A stretch of 56,837 nucleotides of DNA, taken from contig DATJHM010000100.1 of NCBI GenBank assembly GCA_035493895.1, forward strand, positions 1-56,837, given 5' to 3'. The DNA comes from DATJHM01 sp035493895 (GTDB lineage: Bacteria; Chloroflexota; Ktedonobacteria; Ktedonobacterales; Ktedonobacteraceae). Every line of letters begins with the position of its first letter. Within the stretch, counting starts at the first letter, position 1. This document shows positions 1 through 7,903 of the stretch, piece by piece. The notes below the pieces were generated by a model. It was not told the origin of the DNA. It did no database searches and was given only the letters and a program-made list of their open reading frames with translations. The position numbers and the translations under genes are program-made.

Positions 1-1630
1 TACTGATCATCGTTTTGCCATCGGCGCTTATAGAGAGATTGGTAATAGCATCTGAATGACCACCAATCTCGGGCAGAGGTTCTTCAGCTCCAGGTCGCCA
101 TTCTTTAATTTCCCCGTTGCTGCTTCCGCTGAACAACCTACATCCGTCGGGTGTTATCGCGAGACAGTTCACGTCGCTAGTATGAGCAACGAATTCTTTC
201 AAAAGCGTGACGCTTTCGGGCACAAAAGAGAACTTCTCTTGCTTGACCCATGCGAGGCGAGCTATTTGGGCTTGTTTCTGTGTCTCCTGGGCTAGCAGCT
301 CGAAGAGGAGGCGTTTGTGTTCTAGGAATTGTGGATCAGGGGGAGGCATGTTGAAGGCGATGGCTTTATTTGCATAATCCAGTGCTTCTTCATAGCGGCC
401 AAGTTTTTGTAGAGCCTGGCTTTGATAGTAATAGACATACGCACCAGTCTGACCATATTGGAAAGATCCATTGAAGCTATCGATAGCCTGTGTGTACTGT
501 TGCAAAATAAGCTGGAGTTGTCCTACCCTGAAACGCTGGGATGGGTCAATATTGATCATCTGCATAAGCTGCTGGTAGGATGCGAGCGCATCTGCATGCT
601 TGCCGAGTTTGTAGTATGTCTCTGCCAGGGCGATATGGTAGTCGGGATTCTCAGGTTGTAGCTCTATTGCATTCATAAACATTGCCTGTGCTTGATCATA
701 GATATGCAATTTGGAAAGGAGAGAGCCTGTTTTATAGCAATAGTGAGCATTATCTGGCTGAAGCTGTAGCAGATTTTGATACGCCTTTAAAGCATTGTCC
801 AGGTCGTTAAGAACGAGATAAATGTTTGCTTGTTGCTGATAAAGATCAGGAAGTTGGGGGTTATTATTGCCAATGAGAGCATCAAGCTGGGCGAGTCTAT
901 TAGCTTCCAGGCTTTCCGGGTAGCGTTCGAGATGTAGGAGGGCTTCCGCTTTCTTATAGCCGTAAGCAAAGGGAGTATCGAGTTTTTGCGCTTCTTCGTA
1001 GGCATGAAGAGCTTTCTCATACTGATGTTGTGAAAAATATATGTCGCCTATATTGTTATGAGCCATAGCGTGATCGGGTTTGAGTTTGATAATTTGTTGA
1101 TAGAGTGCAATCGGTCGGGCATAATTTTCGAGAAGATTATCGAGATCATCCAGTGTTTGTATTTCGCGCTCAAGTTGTTGGACACGAAGATCAATAACGA
1201 TCGGGTTCATTTGTTCTGCTATGTTGAATAGAGCATGGTCTTCACTATGCCAGTGGCTCAGATCGGCGACGGGTTTGTCGTTATTGGGGAGTTTTTGGAG
1301 TCTGGCGATGGGGGTATCTTTCCAGTAGGTTGGACGGATGAGGATGGGGATAACGCGCGCTTTGCCCTGTTCGTGGTACGTGAGCGCTGCCTGCATTTCG
1401 GGATAGTTGGAGCCCATGAAGTCTGGACTGATGAGGAGTAAAATGATGTTAGCAGTGCTTAGCTCTTGCTGAAAGGCTTTTTGCGCTTCGTCGCCGGGAT
1501 TGATGTTAGCAGTGCTTCGTATAGTAATATGCTTTTGCATTGCCAGAGAGGTCAGGTGATTTTTTAATTTTTTGAAATACGATTTATCCTCCTGGGCGTA
1601 GCAGCAGAAAATTTTGAGCGGCTCTATCAT
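1..1630 (-). CDS. TIR-TPR-WD40 multidomain protein, C-terminus cut by window edge
   Basis: Reading from an ATG at 1630 leftwards gives 543 uninterrupted codons that run off the window, so only the N-terminal part is present. Residues about 1-148 are a bacterial TIR domain: KIFCCYAQED opens it, then PGDE, IILLLISPDF, and ARVIPILIRP followed by W. E78 after SPDFMGSNYP is a candidate for the glutamate used by NADase-type TIRs. Residues about 160-450 are TPR repeats (AMAHNNIGDIYFSQHQYEKA, PDYHIALAETYYKLGKHADA). From about 475 WD40 blades begin (HTSDVNCLAITPDG, HSDAITNLSISADGKTMIS) and the edge cuts the second blade. AAGGAG lies about 15 bases before the ATG. TIR fused to TPR and WD40 suggests a sensor or scaffold in signalling or antiphage defence. 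The domains are seen; the role and any NADase activity are inferred. Confidence 0.88.
   Translation of the reverse strand, partial: MIEPLKIFCCYAQEDKSYFKKLKNHLTSLAMQKHITIRSTANINPGDEAQKAFQQELSTANIILLLISPDFMGSNYPEMQAALTYHEQGKARVIPILIRPTYWKDTPIARLQKLPNNDKPVADLSHWHSEDHALFNIAEQMNPIVIDLRVQQLEREIQTLDDLDNLLENYARPIALYQQIIKLKPDHAMAHNNIGDIYFSQHQYEKALHAYEEAQKLDTPFAYGYKKAEALLHLERYPESLEANRLAQLDALIGNNNPQLPDLYQQQANIYLVLNDLDNALKAYQNLLQLQPDNAHYCYKTGSLLSKLHIYDQAQAMFMNAIELQPENPDYHIALAETYYKLGKHADALASYQQLMQMINIDPSQRFRVGQLQLILQQYTQAIDSFNGSFQYGQTGAYVYYYQSQALQKLGRYEEALDYANKAIAFNMPPPDPQFLEHKRLLFELLAQETQKQAQIARLAWVKQEKFSFVPESVTLLKEFVAHTSDVNCLAITPDGCRLFSGSSNGEIKEWRPGAEEPLPEIGGHSDAITNLSISADGKTMIS
1444..1517. repeat. In-frame 17-bp direct repeat inside the TIR domain
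   Basis: TGATGTTAGCAGTGCTT occurs exactly at 1444-1460 and 1501-1517. The offset is 57 bases (19 codons), so both copies encode Ser-Thr-Ala-Asn-Ile in the same frame of the TIR protein. The upstream-coding copy sits where TIR domains usually carry a Trp-His-Asp-Arg-like stretch before the Pro-Gly. Confidence 0.8.
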
Positions 1631-2300
1631 AGGGTTCTGTGAGCACTCCTTAGCGGTGAAGCATAACAATACTTTAGAGAACGATTATGTGTGTATTGAG
1701 ATTCATTGATAAAGAGTATACTCCAGATGAGTGAAGATGACAATATGGGTGAGAGGTTGTATGACGTATTGTGGTGGAGGGGAAAGGGTGATAGGGTGAT
1801 ATGATTAATTTCTAGGGGGACGGGGATTGGTATAGGGATGCAGGTCGGTGGGGATAGGGATGAAGCGCGATCAATACGCATCAACCTGAGGCCGAGAGGG
1901 GAATGCGCCCAGGCACAGTTCCGTTGATCTCGGTGGTCGAAAAAACCGGGGCCTGCAATCGCAGGCGATAACGGCAGCGGAGCCAGGGGAAGCGTGCGAG
2001 TTCGCAGGCACAGTTGCGTTCTCACTTCACCGTGCCTCTACTGGGTCTGGGCGCGAGCTCCACAGCCTCAGGTTGATGCGTATTGGATGAGGATGAAGGG
2101 AGAAGCGGATGTGTGTAGAAGGGGGGAGATGGCCGGTGGGGGCGGGCGCCATTCGACATGGCGTCCTGTTCTGAGGTTGATGCGTATTGGGCGTGTCAGC
2201 GGAGTGCTAACACAGAAATGGATACCATGACATGATATAGTGAAGTCTGGAGAGTATGCGAAATATATTTGGTGTATAGAGAGAAGGGCGATGGAGAGAG
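1631..2300. repeat. Intergenic mosaic of repeats, no gene
   Basis: No credible coding region is seen here. About 1905-2047 holds a partial copy of the approximately 240-bp inverted-repeat element found complete at 3887-4126 and 10648-10884. Its internal segment (GGTGGTCGAAAAAACCGG, near 1933) and its right arm (GTGCGAGTTCGCAGGCACAG to CTACTGGGTC, 1993-2047) are present. The left arm is reduced to a short CAGGCACAGTTCCG at about 1909. The phrase CAGGTTGATGCGTATTGG, or a close variant, appears near 2070 and again near 2172; it also borders other repeat copies in the window. G-rich runs such as GGGACGGGGATTGG lie near 1815. Confidence 0.6.
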
Positions 2301-3629
2301 ATGAGCAAGCAGAATGTTCCGCTCATTGCGAGTTATTTTGTGCGCGCACGATGGCGCTGGCACTATCTGAGAGGTGAGCGTCTACAGCAGTATCAGGAGA
2401 GAATGGTGCGGCGTAGTGTGGAGTATGCGCAACGTTATTCGCCATTTTATCGTCAACATTGGTCGCAGCATGATGTGCGCGATTGGCAGCATTTGCCCAC
2501 GGTCGATAAGGCTTTGATGATGGAGCATTTTGCGACGTTTAATACGCTGGGGATCAGGCGGGAGGAGGCGATGGAGGTGGCGCTACGGGCGGAACGGAGC
2601 CGCGATTTTTATCCTGTGGTGCGCAATGCGACTGTGGGGCTTTCCTCGGGCACTTCCGGGCATCGCGGGCTGTTTCTCGTTTCGCAACAGGAGCAGGCGG
2701 GCTGGGCAGGTACGATTCTTGCACGCACGCTGACGCACCTTCGCCGGATGCGCGTCGCCTTTTTTCTGCGCTCGAATAGCAATCTCTATGAGCAGATCGG
2801 GGGTAGTCTGTTGCAGTTTCACTATTTTGATCTGATGCATCCATTGGATGAGTCGATCGTTTCCCTGAATATGTTTCGGCCAGATATTATCGTTGGGCCG
2901 CCTTCACTGCTCGGTTTTCTGGCGGACGCTCGGGAAAATGGGACGCTGCATATCAGGCCGGAACGTTTGATCTCCGTGGCGGAAGTGCTGGAGCCGCATG
3001 ATAAAGAGCGCTTGCAGCAGGTTTTTGCGGTGCCGGTACAGCAGATTTATCAGTGTACCGAGGGCTTGCTGGCGATTAGTTGTGCGCATGGCTCACTGCA
3101 TATTCAGGAGGATCTGGTGCTGCTGCAATTTGTCCCTCTGGATAAGCAGGATGGGGAGCAGGGGGGACGCGTGACGCCGATTGTGACGGATCTCTGGCGC
3201 AGAACGCAGCCAATCATTCGCTATCGCCTCAACGATGTGCTGCGGCTCGCCACGCATCGCTGTTCCTGCGGTTCCAGTTTTCGGGTAATTGAAGAGATTG
3301 AGGGACGTTGCGACGATATTTGCTATTTTCGCGCGGAGGATGGTGGTGAGCGTCCCTTCTTCCCGGATACGATACGGCGCATGGTTCTGCTCGCCGATCC
3401 GCGTATTACCGATTATCAGGTGGTGCAGGAGCAGGCGGGACAATTGCACATTTATGTTGCGCTCGAACCAGGTGTTTTGTTTGCCGAGATTGTGGGTGCT
3501 ATACGGCAAAGTGTTGAGCGGATTATTGCGCAGTATGCTTGTCTTCCGGTCGTGATCGAGGTGAGCGAGGGGATACGGGCATTGGAGCCAGGGGTGAAGA
3601 GGAGGCGTGTGCAACGCGTGTGTGTATGA
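2301..3629 (+). CDS. PaaK-like adenylate-forming enzyme (phenylacetate-CoA ligase / F390 synthetase family)
   Basis: This 442-residue protein has the layout of phenylacetate-CoA ligase-like enzymes. These activate a carboxylate as an acyl-AMP and usually pass it to CoA. The phosphate-binding loop SSGTSGHRG lies near residue 115. YQCTEG near residue 250 matches the A5-type acyl-adenylate motif, and a later TDLWRRTQPIIRYRLND fits the hinge region with its conserved YR-x-D. RCSCG resembles a Cys-rich element seen in CoF/F390-synthetase-like members. GGAGAGAG precedes the ATG. It stands alone between two repeat-rich spacers, with no thioesterase, CoA-pathway or carrier gene beside it, so the substrate cannot be told. 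Confidence 0.78.
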   Translation: MSKQNVPLIASYFVRARWRWHYLRGERLQQYQERMVRRSVEYAQRYSPFYRQHWSQHDVRDWQHLPTVDKALMMEHFATFNTLGIRREEAMEVALRAERSRDFYPVVRNATVGLSSGTSGHRGLFLVSQQEQAGWAGTILARTLTHLRRMRVAFFLRSNSNLYEQIGGSLLQFHYFDLMHPLDESIVSLNMFRPDIIVGPPSLLGFLADARENGTLHIRPERLISVAEVLEPHDKERLQQVFAVPVQQIYQCTEGLLAISCAHGSLHIQEDLVLLQFVPLDKQDGEQGGRVTPIVTDLWRRTQPIIRYRLNDVLRLATHRCSCGSSFRVIEEIEGRCDDICYFRAEDGGERPFFPDTIRRMVLLADPRITDYQVVQEQAGQLHIYVALEPGVLFAEIVGAIRQSVERIIAQYACLPVVIEVSEGIRALEPGVKRRRVQRVCV

Positions 3630-3886
3630 AGGTGATGTGGATGGTCTCGGAGGCAGGCGAGCGGGGGCTCATAGGCATGAAGCCTCTCCTCCAGGGGGCG
3701 AGAGGGGTAGTGCGAGTTCGCAGGCAAATATGCATCAACCGAAGGATCGAGGTGGCCGGTTGGGCCCACGGGCAGGGATAAACCGCAGCCCCAACCTCTG
3801 CGTTTCGACGAGGGTTGGGACCACATGTGCCCCGTGCCAAAGACGATGTGGTTCCGAGACCCAGGCCATTTCGAAGACTACGTAAA

Positions 3887-4126
3887 CCCAGTAGAGGCAC
3901 GGTGGAGAGTAACGGAACTGTGCCTGGGAACTCGCACGACAAAGCTGGCCCCGTAGGAGGAGAGACACGCGAGCAGAGGGGCCTTCGCCGCTGATCTCCG
4001 TGGTCGAAAAAACAGGTGCCTGCACGCGCCATCGCTTCCGTTGCCGTCATTACCTGCGGAGCCAGCTTTGTCGTGCGAGTTCGCAGGCACAGTTCCGTTA
4101 TCACTCCACCGTGCCACTACTGGATC
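3887..4126. mobile_element. Complete copy of MITE-like inverted-repeat element
   Basis: The left arm starts CCCAGTAGAGGCACGGTGGA, followed by AACTGTGCCTGGGAACTCGCACGA. The right arm is its reverse complement with few changes (TCGTGCGAGTTCGCAGGCAC, then CCACCGTGCCACTACTGG). Inner segments CTGGCCCCGTAGG and CCTGCGGAGCCAG also pair partly. The centre contains GATCTCCGTGGTCGAAAAAA, shared with the copies near 1927 and 10758. No coding capacity is evident, so this is a non-autonomous palindromic element. I could not recognise a target-site duplication. Confidence 0.65.
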
Positions 4127-4176
4127 CAAAATCTTGCCTGTCTGCGAGCTCCACGGTCCTCAGGTTGATGTATATT

Positions 4177-4200
4177 GGTCGCAGACAAGCAACGATTCTA
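4177..4200 (+). repeat. REP-like repeat, GCAGACAAGC family
   Basis: GGTCGCAGACAAGCAACGATTCTA matches copies at 17233, 20784, 27229, 40005 and 46017. It directly abuts the 3' end of the convergent SRPBCC gene and is preceded by CAGGTTGATG, which also precedes other copies. Confidence 0.6.
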
Positions 4201-4638
4201 CTAGGCTGGATGACCTTGCCCCTCGTTGAGAAACTTAAGCAGGCTTTCCAGCATGAGATAATTCCAACCCTTCGTGCATTGATGAAAACACTCCAGTTCT
4301 GGTGCCAGACCTATATGTGTCATTTTCACTTCAACGCTATCTTTTTGGGGCATTATTTCCCAGATAATTTTAGTACCCACCCATTCAGTAGGATTTTTCA
4401 CCCAGCCTTGATAGGCATCGATAAACTCCCAGATTATTTTATGATCTGGCAGAATCTCAGAAACTTTCGCCTTATACATATCGCCACTACTAAATCTGAC
4501 GGTAAACACATCCTCTGGTTTCTGTGATGTTCCTGCAAAATTTTTTGACCACCATTCTGAAACACGGGAAATCTTCTCAAACGCTTCTGCTGGAGAAATA
4601 TTTGCAGTAATGCTGCGATGATAATTTTGTTCCTTCAT
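4201..4638 (-). CDS. SRPBCC (START/AHSA1-like) domain protein
   Basis: A 145-residue single-domain protein of the SRPBCC ligand-binding fold. The N-terminus (YHRSITANISPAEAFEKIS) is the first strand and helix typical of this fold. VSEWWSKNF, an internal YKAKVSEILPDHKIIWEF and the C-terminal helix CTKGWNYLMLESLLKFL complete it. Proteins of this group bind small hydrophobic molecules or act as cyclases or co-chaperone-like factors; the ligand here is unknown. CGGAGG lies ahead of the ATG at 4638 and a strong promoter lies further upstream. The 3' end abuts a REP-like repeat. Confidence 0.8.
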   Translation of the reverse strand: MKEQNYHRSITANISPAEAFEKISRVSEWWSKNFAGTSQKPEDVFTVRFSSGDMYKAKVSEILPDHKIIWEFIDAYQGWVKNPTEWVGTKIIWEIMPQKDSVEVKMTHIGLAPELECFHQCTKGWNYLMLESLLKFLNEGQGHPA

Positions 4639-4680
4639 GATGCGAAATCCTCCGTTCGGTAGTTCCTTCTAATACATATT

Positions 4681-4709
4681 ATTCTAATTAGAAAGAATAA
4701 ATTTGTCAA
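4681..4709 (-). promoter_or_regulatory. Sigma70-type promoter of the SRPBCC gene
   Basis: On the minus strand TTGACA (4709-4704) and TAGAAT (4686-4681) are separated by exactly 17 bases, about 45 bases before the start codon at 4638. The spacer and -10 contain the palindrome TTCTAATTAGAA (4682-4693), a possible repressor site overlapping the promoter. Confidence 0.7.
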
Positions 4710-4828
4710 GAGGAGAGCAGGCTATTTGCAAAAAGTGGACAGCATCAGAACGCCCCCGCTCTGGATACTGCTCAAAGAGGCTACCGGGGTCCTTTTGCGG
4801 AGGGCGTGGTGAGGTGGAGGGTGCAACG

Positions 4829-6034
4829 TCAGATGTCCTGATCATTTGTGCGGCGTTGCACGATACGAAAGTGGCCTCCTTTTTCTACGCGGATAAGATT
4901 GCCGCGCCAGTGAATGCGCTGTGGTGAGAGGAGCGCGGCCAGCAGTTGCAGCGGCGTAAGCAGGCGGAGTAGAGGGACATACCAGGCAGTATGGAGCGGT
5001 GAGGCGTTATGTAAATACCAGTAATTGAAATGCGTAAATATACTGATGTCATAGCCAAAATAGAGGGCGACAAAAACAGCTTTTGTGCGTGACGGGCGGA
5101 GAAGGAGCGAAAGGACGAGAAAAAGGGGCAGGAATACCGGGAAGAGGGCGAGCCCGTACAGGATGCATTGTTCGCGCAGGCTGAGATGGCGCATCAGGGA
5201 TTCGCGTGGGAAGATGAACCAGCGTTGTAGCAAACGGAGATAGGAACGTGGGCTATCGACCTGTGTGCTGATACCGTGGCGGAGCGGCGTCTGTATCAAA
5301 CGTAGTCCGTGTTCGCGGATACGTTGAGCAATGGCAAAGTCATCGGCCAGCGTCTTCTCAAGTCCCGTGAAGCCTCCCACTGTCTGCAAGGTCGTGCGCT
5401 TCATGGCATAGAACATGCCATTAATCGTACAAGGTTCAGTGAGCAGGGTGTAAGGTATATAGGTCAACAGGCTGTTACTGTTCACAAAGTAAGCGACCAG
5501 TGCTGACCAGAGATTGGAAAAGTTGACATAGTAGGGGAGACCGAAAGCCAGTCCTATGCCCGGTTGATCAAGGTAGGGAAGGCATTCTTCCAGGCCATAA
5601 TCGGGGAGCACCGTATCGTCATCGAGCACACAAATGATCTCTCCCTGTGCCACCCTGGCTCCGGCGATCAGTTTGACCATCTTCGGATTCGCCTGCTCAC
5701 CCGGGGGGGACACGAGGATCAGCTGGACATTGCGGCGTGGGTAGCGTTGCATCAATTCCAGGCAGATCCGTTGCCCTTCATAGTCATTGCTATCGACCAG
5801 CCAGATATATTCAAGCTGATAATGGCTCAGCAGCTGTAAATTTTGTTCCAGGCAACCCCCAAGCGTTGAATCTCCGCTCAAGATCGGTTGTAAGATACTG
5901 ACCAGTTGTGTTATTGTTGATCGAGGGGGGATGCGCCGCTCAAAGAAGCGGACGACCATCCAGTGTTTCCAGATTCGCTCGCCAAGCATCAGCAACGCGA
6001 GTATGTATTGTAATATTTTTGCAAATACTTTCAT
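4829..6034 (-). CDS. Membrane glycosyltransferase family 2/21 (ceramide glucosyltransferase-like)
   Basis: This 401-residue protein has an N-terminal hydrophobic stretch, a GT-A catalytic domain and a C-terminal membrane region (LFPVFLPLFLVLSLLL). The metal and nucleotide-sugar motif is VLDDDTVLPD, about residue 140. LADDFAIAQRI gives the acceptor-side D-D signature and LLQRWF matches the (Q/R)xxRW motif of processive or lipid-acceptor GT2/GT21 enzymes. FYAMKRTTLQTVGGF is the usual segment between them. It probably transfers a sugar from a nucleotide sugar to a lipid at the inner face of the membrane. The acceptor is unknown. It stands alone, divergent from murF. Confidence 0.78.
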   Translation of the reverse strand: MKVFAKILQYILALLMLGERIWKHWMVVRFFERRIPPRSTITQLVSILQPILSGDSTLGGCLEQNLQLLSHYQLEYIWLVDSNDYEGQRICLELMQRYPRRNVQLILVSPPGEQANPKMVKLIAGARVAQGEIICVLDDDTVLPDYGLEECLPYLDQPGIGLAFGLPYYVNFSNLWSALVAYFVNSNSLLTYIPYTLLTEPCTINGMFYAMKRTTLQTVGGFTGLEKTLADDFAIAQRIREHGLRLIQTPLRHGISTQVDSPRSYLRLLQRWFIFPRESLMRHLSLREQCILYGLALFPVFLPLFLVLSLLLRPSRTKAVFVALYFGYDISIFTHFNYWYLHNASPLHTAWYVPLLRLLTPLQLLAALLSPQRIHWRGNLIRVEKGGHFRIVQRRTNDQDI

Positions 6035-6270
6035 TCTATTTGTTTAATCCTTGTCTCAAGTCTGGAATATATGCGGCCCATCAATCCTCCACGATGTACA
6101 CATTTTCAGCGGCCCGTGTTGCCATAATAGCATAAAATGGCCCGGTCGTCATGAGCATAGGAGGGATCAGTTTTTAAAAGTGGCGAGGGCACGAAACGTG
6201 TATTGGGCGAAGGTGTCGCCTGTAAATCATTTGTATAAATTGTGTGTACAGGTTGTGTTGTATATGTAAG

Positions 6271-6299
6271 ATAACTCTTCAGATTAGCTGAAGAGTTAT
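6271..6299 (+). terminator. Hairpin, terminator-like
   Basis: ATAACTCTTCAG and CTGAAGAGTTAT form a perfect 12-bp stem with a 5-base loop. There is no long T-run after it. No plus-strand gene ends upstream, so it may be a leader structure rather than a terminator. Confidence 0.45.
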
Positions 6300-6383
6300 G
6301 AAATAATTATATCACAAACATAAAAATTGTCCCTCTTTCCTTCTAGTATGGCCAGTTTTTTTGAGAGTATTATGGAACGGACT

Positions 6384-6428
6384 GTCTCAATACGGACAGC
6401 GAAAAACTTGAGATATTCGTATTGAGAC
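6384..6428 (+). promoter_or_regulatory. Inverted repeat GTCTCAATACG / CGTATTGAGAC before murF
   Basis: Two perfect 11-base arms (6384-6394 and 6418-6428) are separated by 23 bases and end six bases before the murF ribosome binding site at 6434-6440. It could be a two-site operator or an RNA hairpin controlling murF-ddl. Confidence 0.5.
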
Positions 6429-6448
6429 AACGAGAGGAGAACTGCAAG

Positions 6449-7894
6449 TTGTTTACGAGCGAAGATCTCTTATTGGGGAACCAGGGAAATATCTCTATTG
6501 CAGGAGCTAGCAGCCCTCTGCAAAGTCTTATATTCAACAGTGTACAACATGATAGTCGACAATGTGGACCGGGCGATCTCTATATGGCAATCAAGGGTGA
6601 GAGAGTTGATGGGCACAGCTTTATCCCGGATGTGATACGCGCCGGGGCGGCTGGCGTCCTTTGTACGCAACCTCATCCTGATGCCCCGGCAGACTTTCCC
6701 CAGTTTGTGGTACCAGATGTCGTGAAAGCAGTGCAGGCCACGGCCCGTGTGCGGGTACAACGGCAGCCAGAGACGCTCAAGATAGGAATTACAGGCAGCA
6801 GTGGTAAAACAACAACAAAAGAGGCCATTGCAGCCGTATTGAGTAAGGTTGCACCGACGTTGAAAACATATGCCTCCTATAACAACGAGATCGGGTATCC
6901 TCTCACCTTGTTGCGATTGGAGGCTGAGCACCGTTACGCCGTCCTGGAGATGGGGGCTGAATGGGTGGGAGAGTTACGCAGTCTCTGTGAAGCGGTCACG
7001 CCCCCTGACTGGTCACTGATTACCACCGTAGGATCTGCGCATTTGAAATACTTCGGCTCACAGGAGAATGTCGCCATTGCGAAAAGCGAACTGGTACAGG
7101 TTCTCTCAGAGGAAGGCATTGCCCTGCTCAACTATGACGATCCTGCGGTACGAGCCATGAAAGAGAAGACCAGGGCGCGCGTAATCTACTATGGACGTGA
7201 CCCGCAGGCCCATGTGAGCGTTACAGCCCTTGAAGAGTTCGGTCTCTTCGGCACACATATTACCCTGCGTATTGAGCGGGAAGAGATACAGGTGCAACTT
7301 GCGTTGCCTGGCATGCATGGTGTGACCACAGCACTGGCAGCCGCAGCCGTTGGTTATGCGGCAGGTGTGCCATTGCCCGATATTCGTGATGCATTAGAGA
7401 CGCTGAAGCCAGCCAGTGGGCGCGGAGAAGTCAAGCCGGGGGCGGGTCCTAATGGAAGCACCTTGATCGATGATACCTATAATTCAATTCGTCAGGCAAT
7501 CATCACAATGATGCAAGCACTGCGAGCGACCCCGCTGTCTGCTACAGGGAAGCGCTGGGTGGTTCTGGGAGAATTATTGGAACAGGGTGAGCATACCCAG
7601 GAAGAGCACTACGCTTCAGGTAAAGCGCTCAGTACCTGTGACTATCTGGTCGTGATTGGTGACTATGCTCGCTATTTTGTGAGCGGCGCGCAAGAGGCTG
7701 GTATGCCAGCCGAGCATATTTACTATTTTGAGGCCAATCCTGCCCAGAAGGCCGAAGTAGAAAAGGCAAAGCATGCCGTGGCCGAACTTCTGCAACAGAA
7801 AGTTACGAGCGAGGACCTGGTATTAGTCAAAGGCTCACGTGGAATGCGTATGGAAACGCTGCTTGCCATGTTCCAGGCAAGTACGAGTATATAG
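6449..7894 (+). CDS. murF: UDP-N-acetylmuramoyl-tripeptide--D-alanyl-D-alanine ligase
   Basis: MurF adds D-Ala-D-Ala to the UDP-MurNAc tripeptide in the cytoplasm, the last soluble step of peptidoglycan precursor synthesis. The N-terminal domain has NSVQHDSRQCGPGDLYMAIK and DGHSFIPDVIRAGAAGVL, typical of MurE/MurF. The Mur ligase P-loop is GITGSSGKTTTKE at about residue 113, followed by SYNNEIGYPLTLL, which is a MurF signature. The C-terminal domain has LIDDTYNS and KGSRGMRME. I place the start at TTG 6449 because GAGGAG lies 8-9 bases before it. An in-frame TTG at 6422 lies within the inverted repeat and has no good ribosome site. The length of 481 residues is normal. ddl follows after 9 bases, so the two supply and use the same dipeptide. 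Confidence 0.93.
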   Translation: MFTSEDLLLGNQGNISIAGASSPLQSLIFNSVQHDSRQCGPGDLYMAIKGERVDGHSFIPDVIRAGAAGVLCTQPHPDAPADFPQFVVPDVVKAVQATARVRVQRQPETLKIGITGSSGKTTTKEAIAAVLSKVAPTLKTYASYNNEIGYPLTLLRLEAEHRYAVLEMGAEWVGELRSLCEAVTPPDWSLITTVGSAHLKYFGSQENVAIAKSELVQVLSEEGIALLNYDDPAVRAMKEKTRARVIYYGRDPQAHVSVTALEEFGLFGTHITLRIEREEIQVQLALPGMHGVTTALAAAAVGYAAGVPLPDIRDALETLKPASGRGEVKPGAGPNGSTLIDDTYNSIRQAIITMMQALRATPLSATGKRWVVLGELLEQGEHTQEEHYASGKALSTCDYLVVIGDYARYFVSGAQEAGMPAEHIYYFEANPAQKAEVEKAKHAVAELLQQKVTSEDLVLVKGSRGMRMETLLAMFQASTSI

Positions 7895-7903
7895 GAGAGA
7901 AAA

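Larger units (their letters stand above)
3630..4200. repeat. Intergenic repeat cluster, no gene
   Basis: Open frames here lie inside repeats and change reading frame between copies, so I call no gene. Near 3706 is a fragment (GTGCGAGTTCGCAGGCAAAT) of the larger inverted-repeat element. At about 3779-3850 is another repeat whose relative lies near 17150-17210; both share CCTCTGCGTTTC and CCGTGCCA. The full element at 3887-4126 and the REP-like copy at 4177-4200 follow. Confidence 0.6.
6035..6448. other. Intergenic region between the glycosyltransferase and murF
   Basis: No gene is seen. It carries a hairpin at 6271-6299 and an inverted repeat at 6384-6428, both annotated separately. Promoters of both flanking divergent genes must lie here, but none matches consensus clearly. 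Confidence 0.5.

Noticed and set aside
1627..2025. Minus-strand open frame overlapping the TIR protein start and the repeat spacer
   Set aside because: It lies largely within the inverted-repeat copy, is Leu/Ser/Pro-rich, and similar frames arise wherever the repeat occurs.
3523..4104. Minus-strand open frame of 193 codons
   Set aside because: It crosses the end of the PaaK-like gene and the repeat cluster, and the same residues recur at other repeat copies, so it is a repeat artefact.
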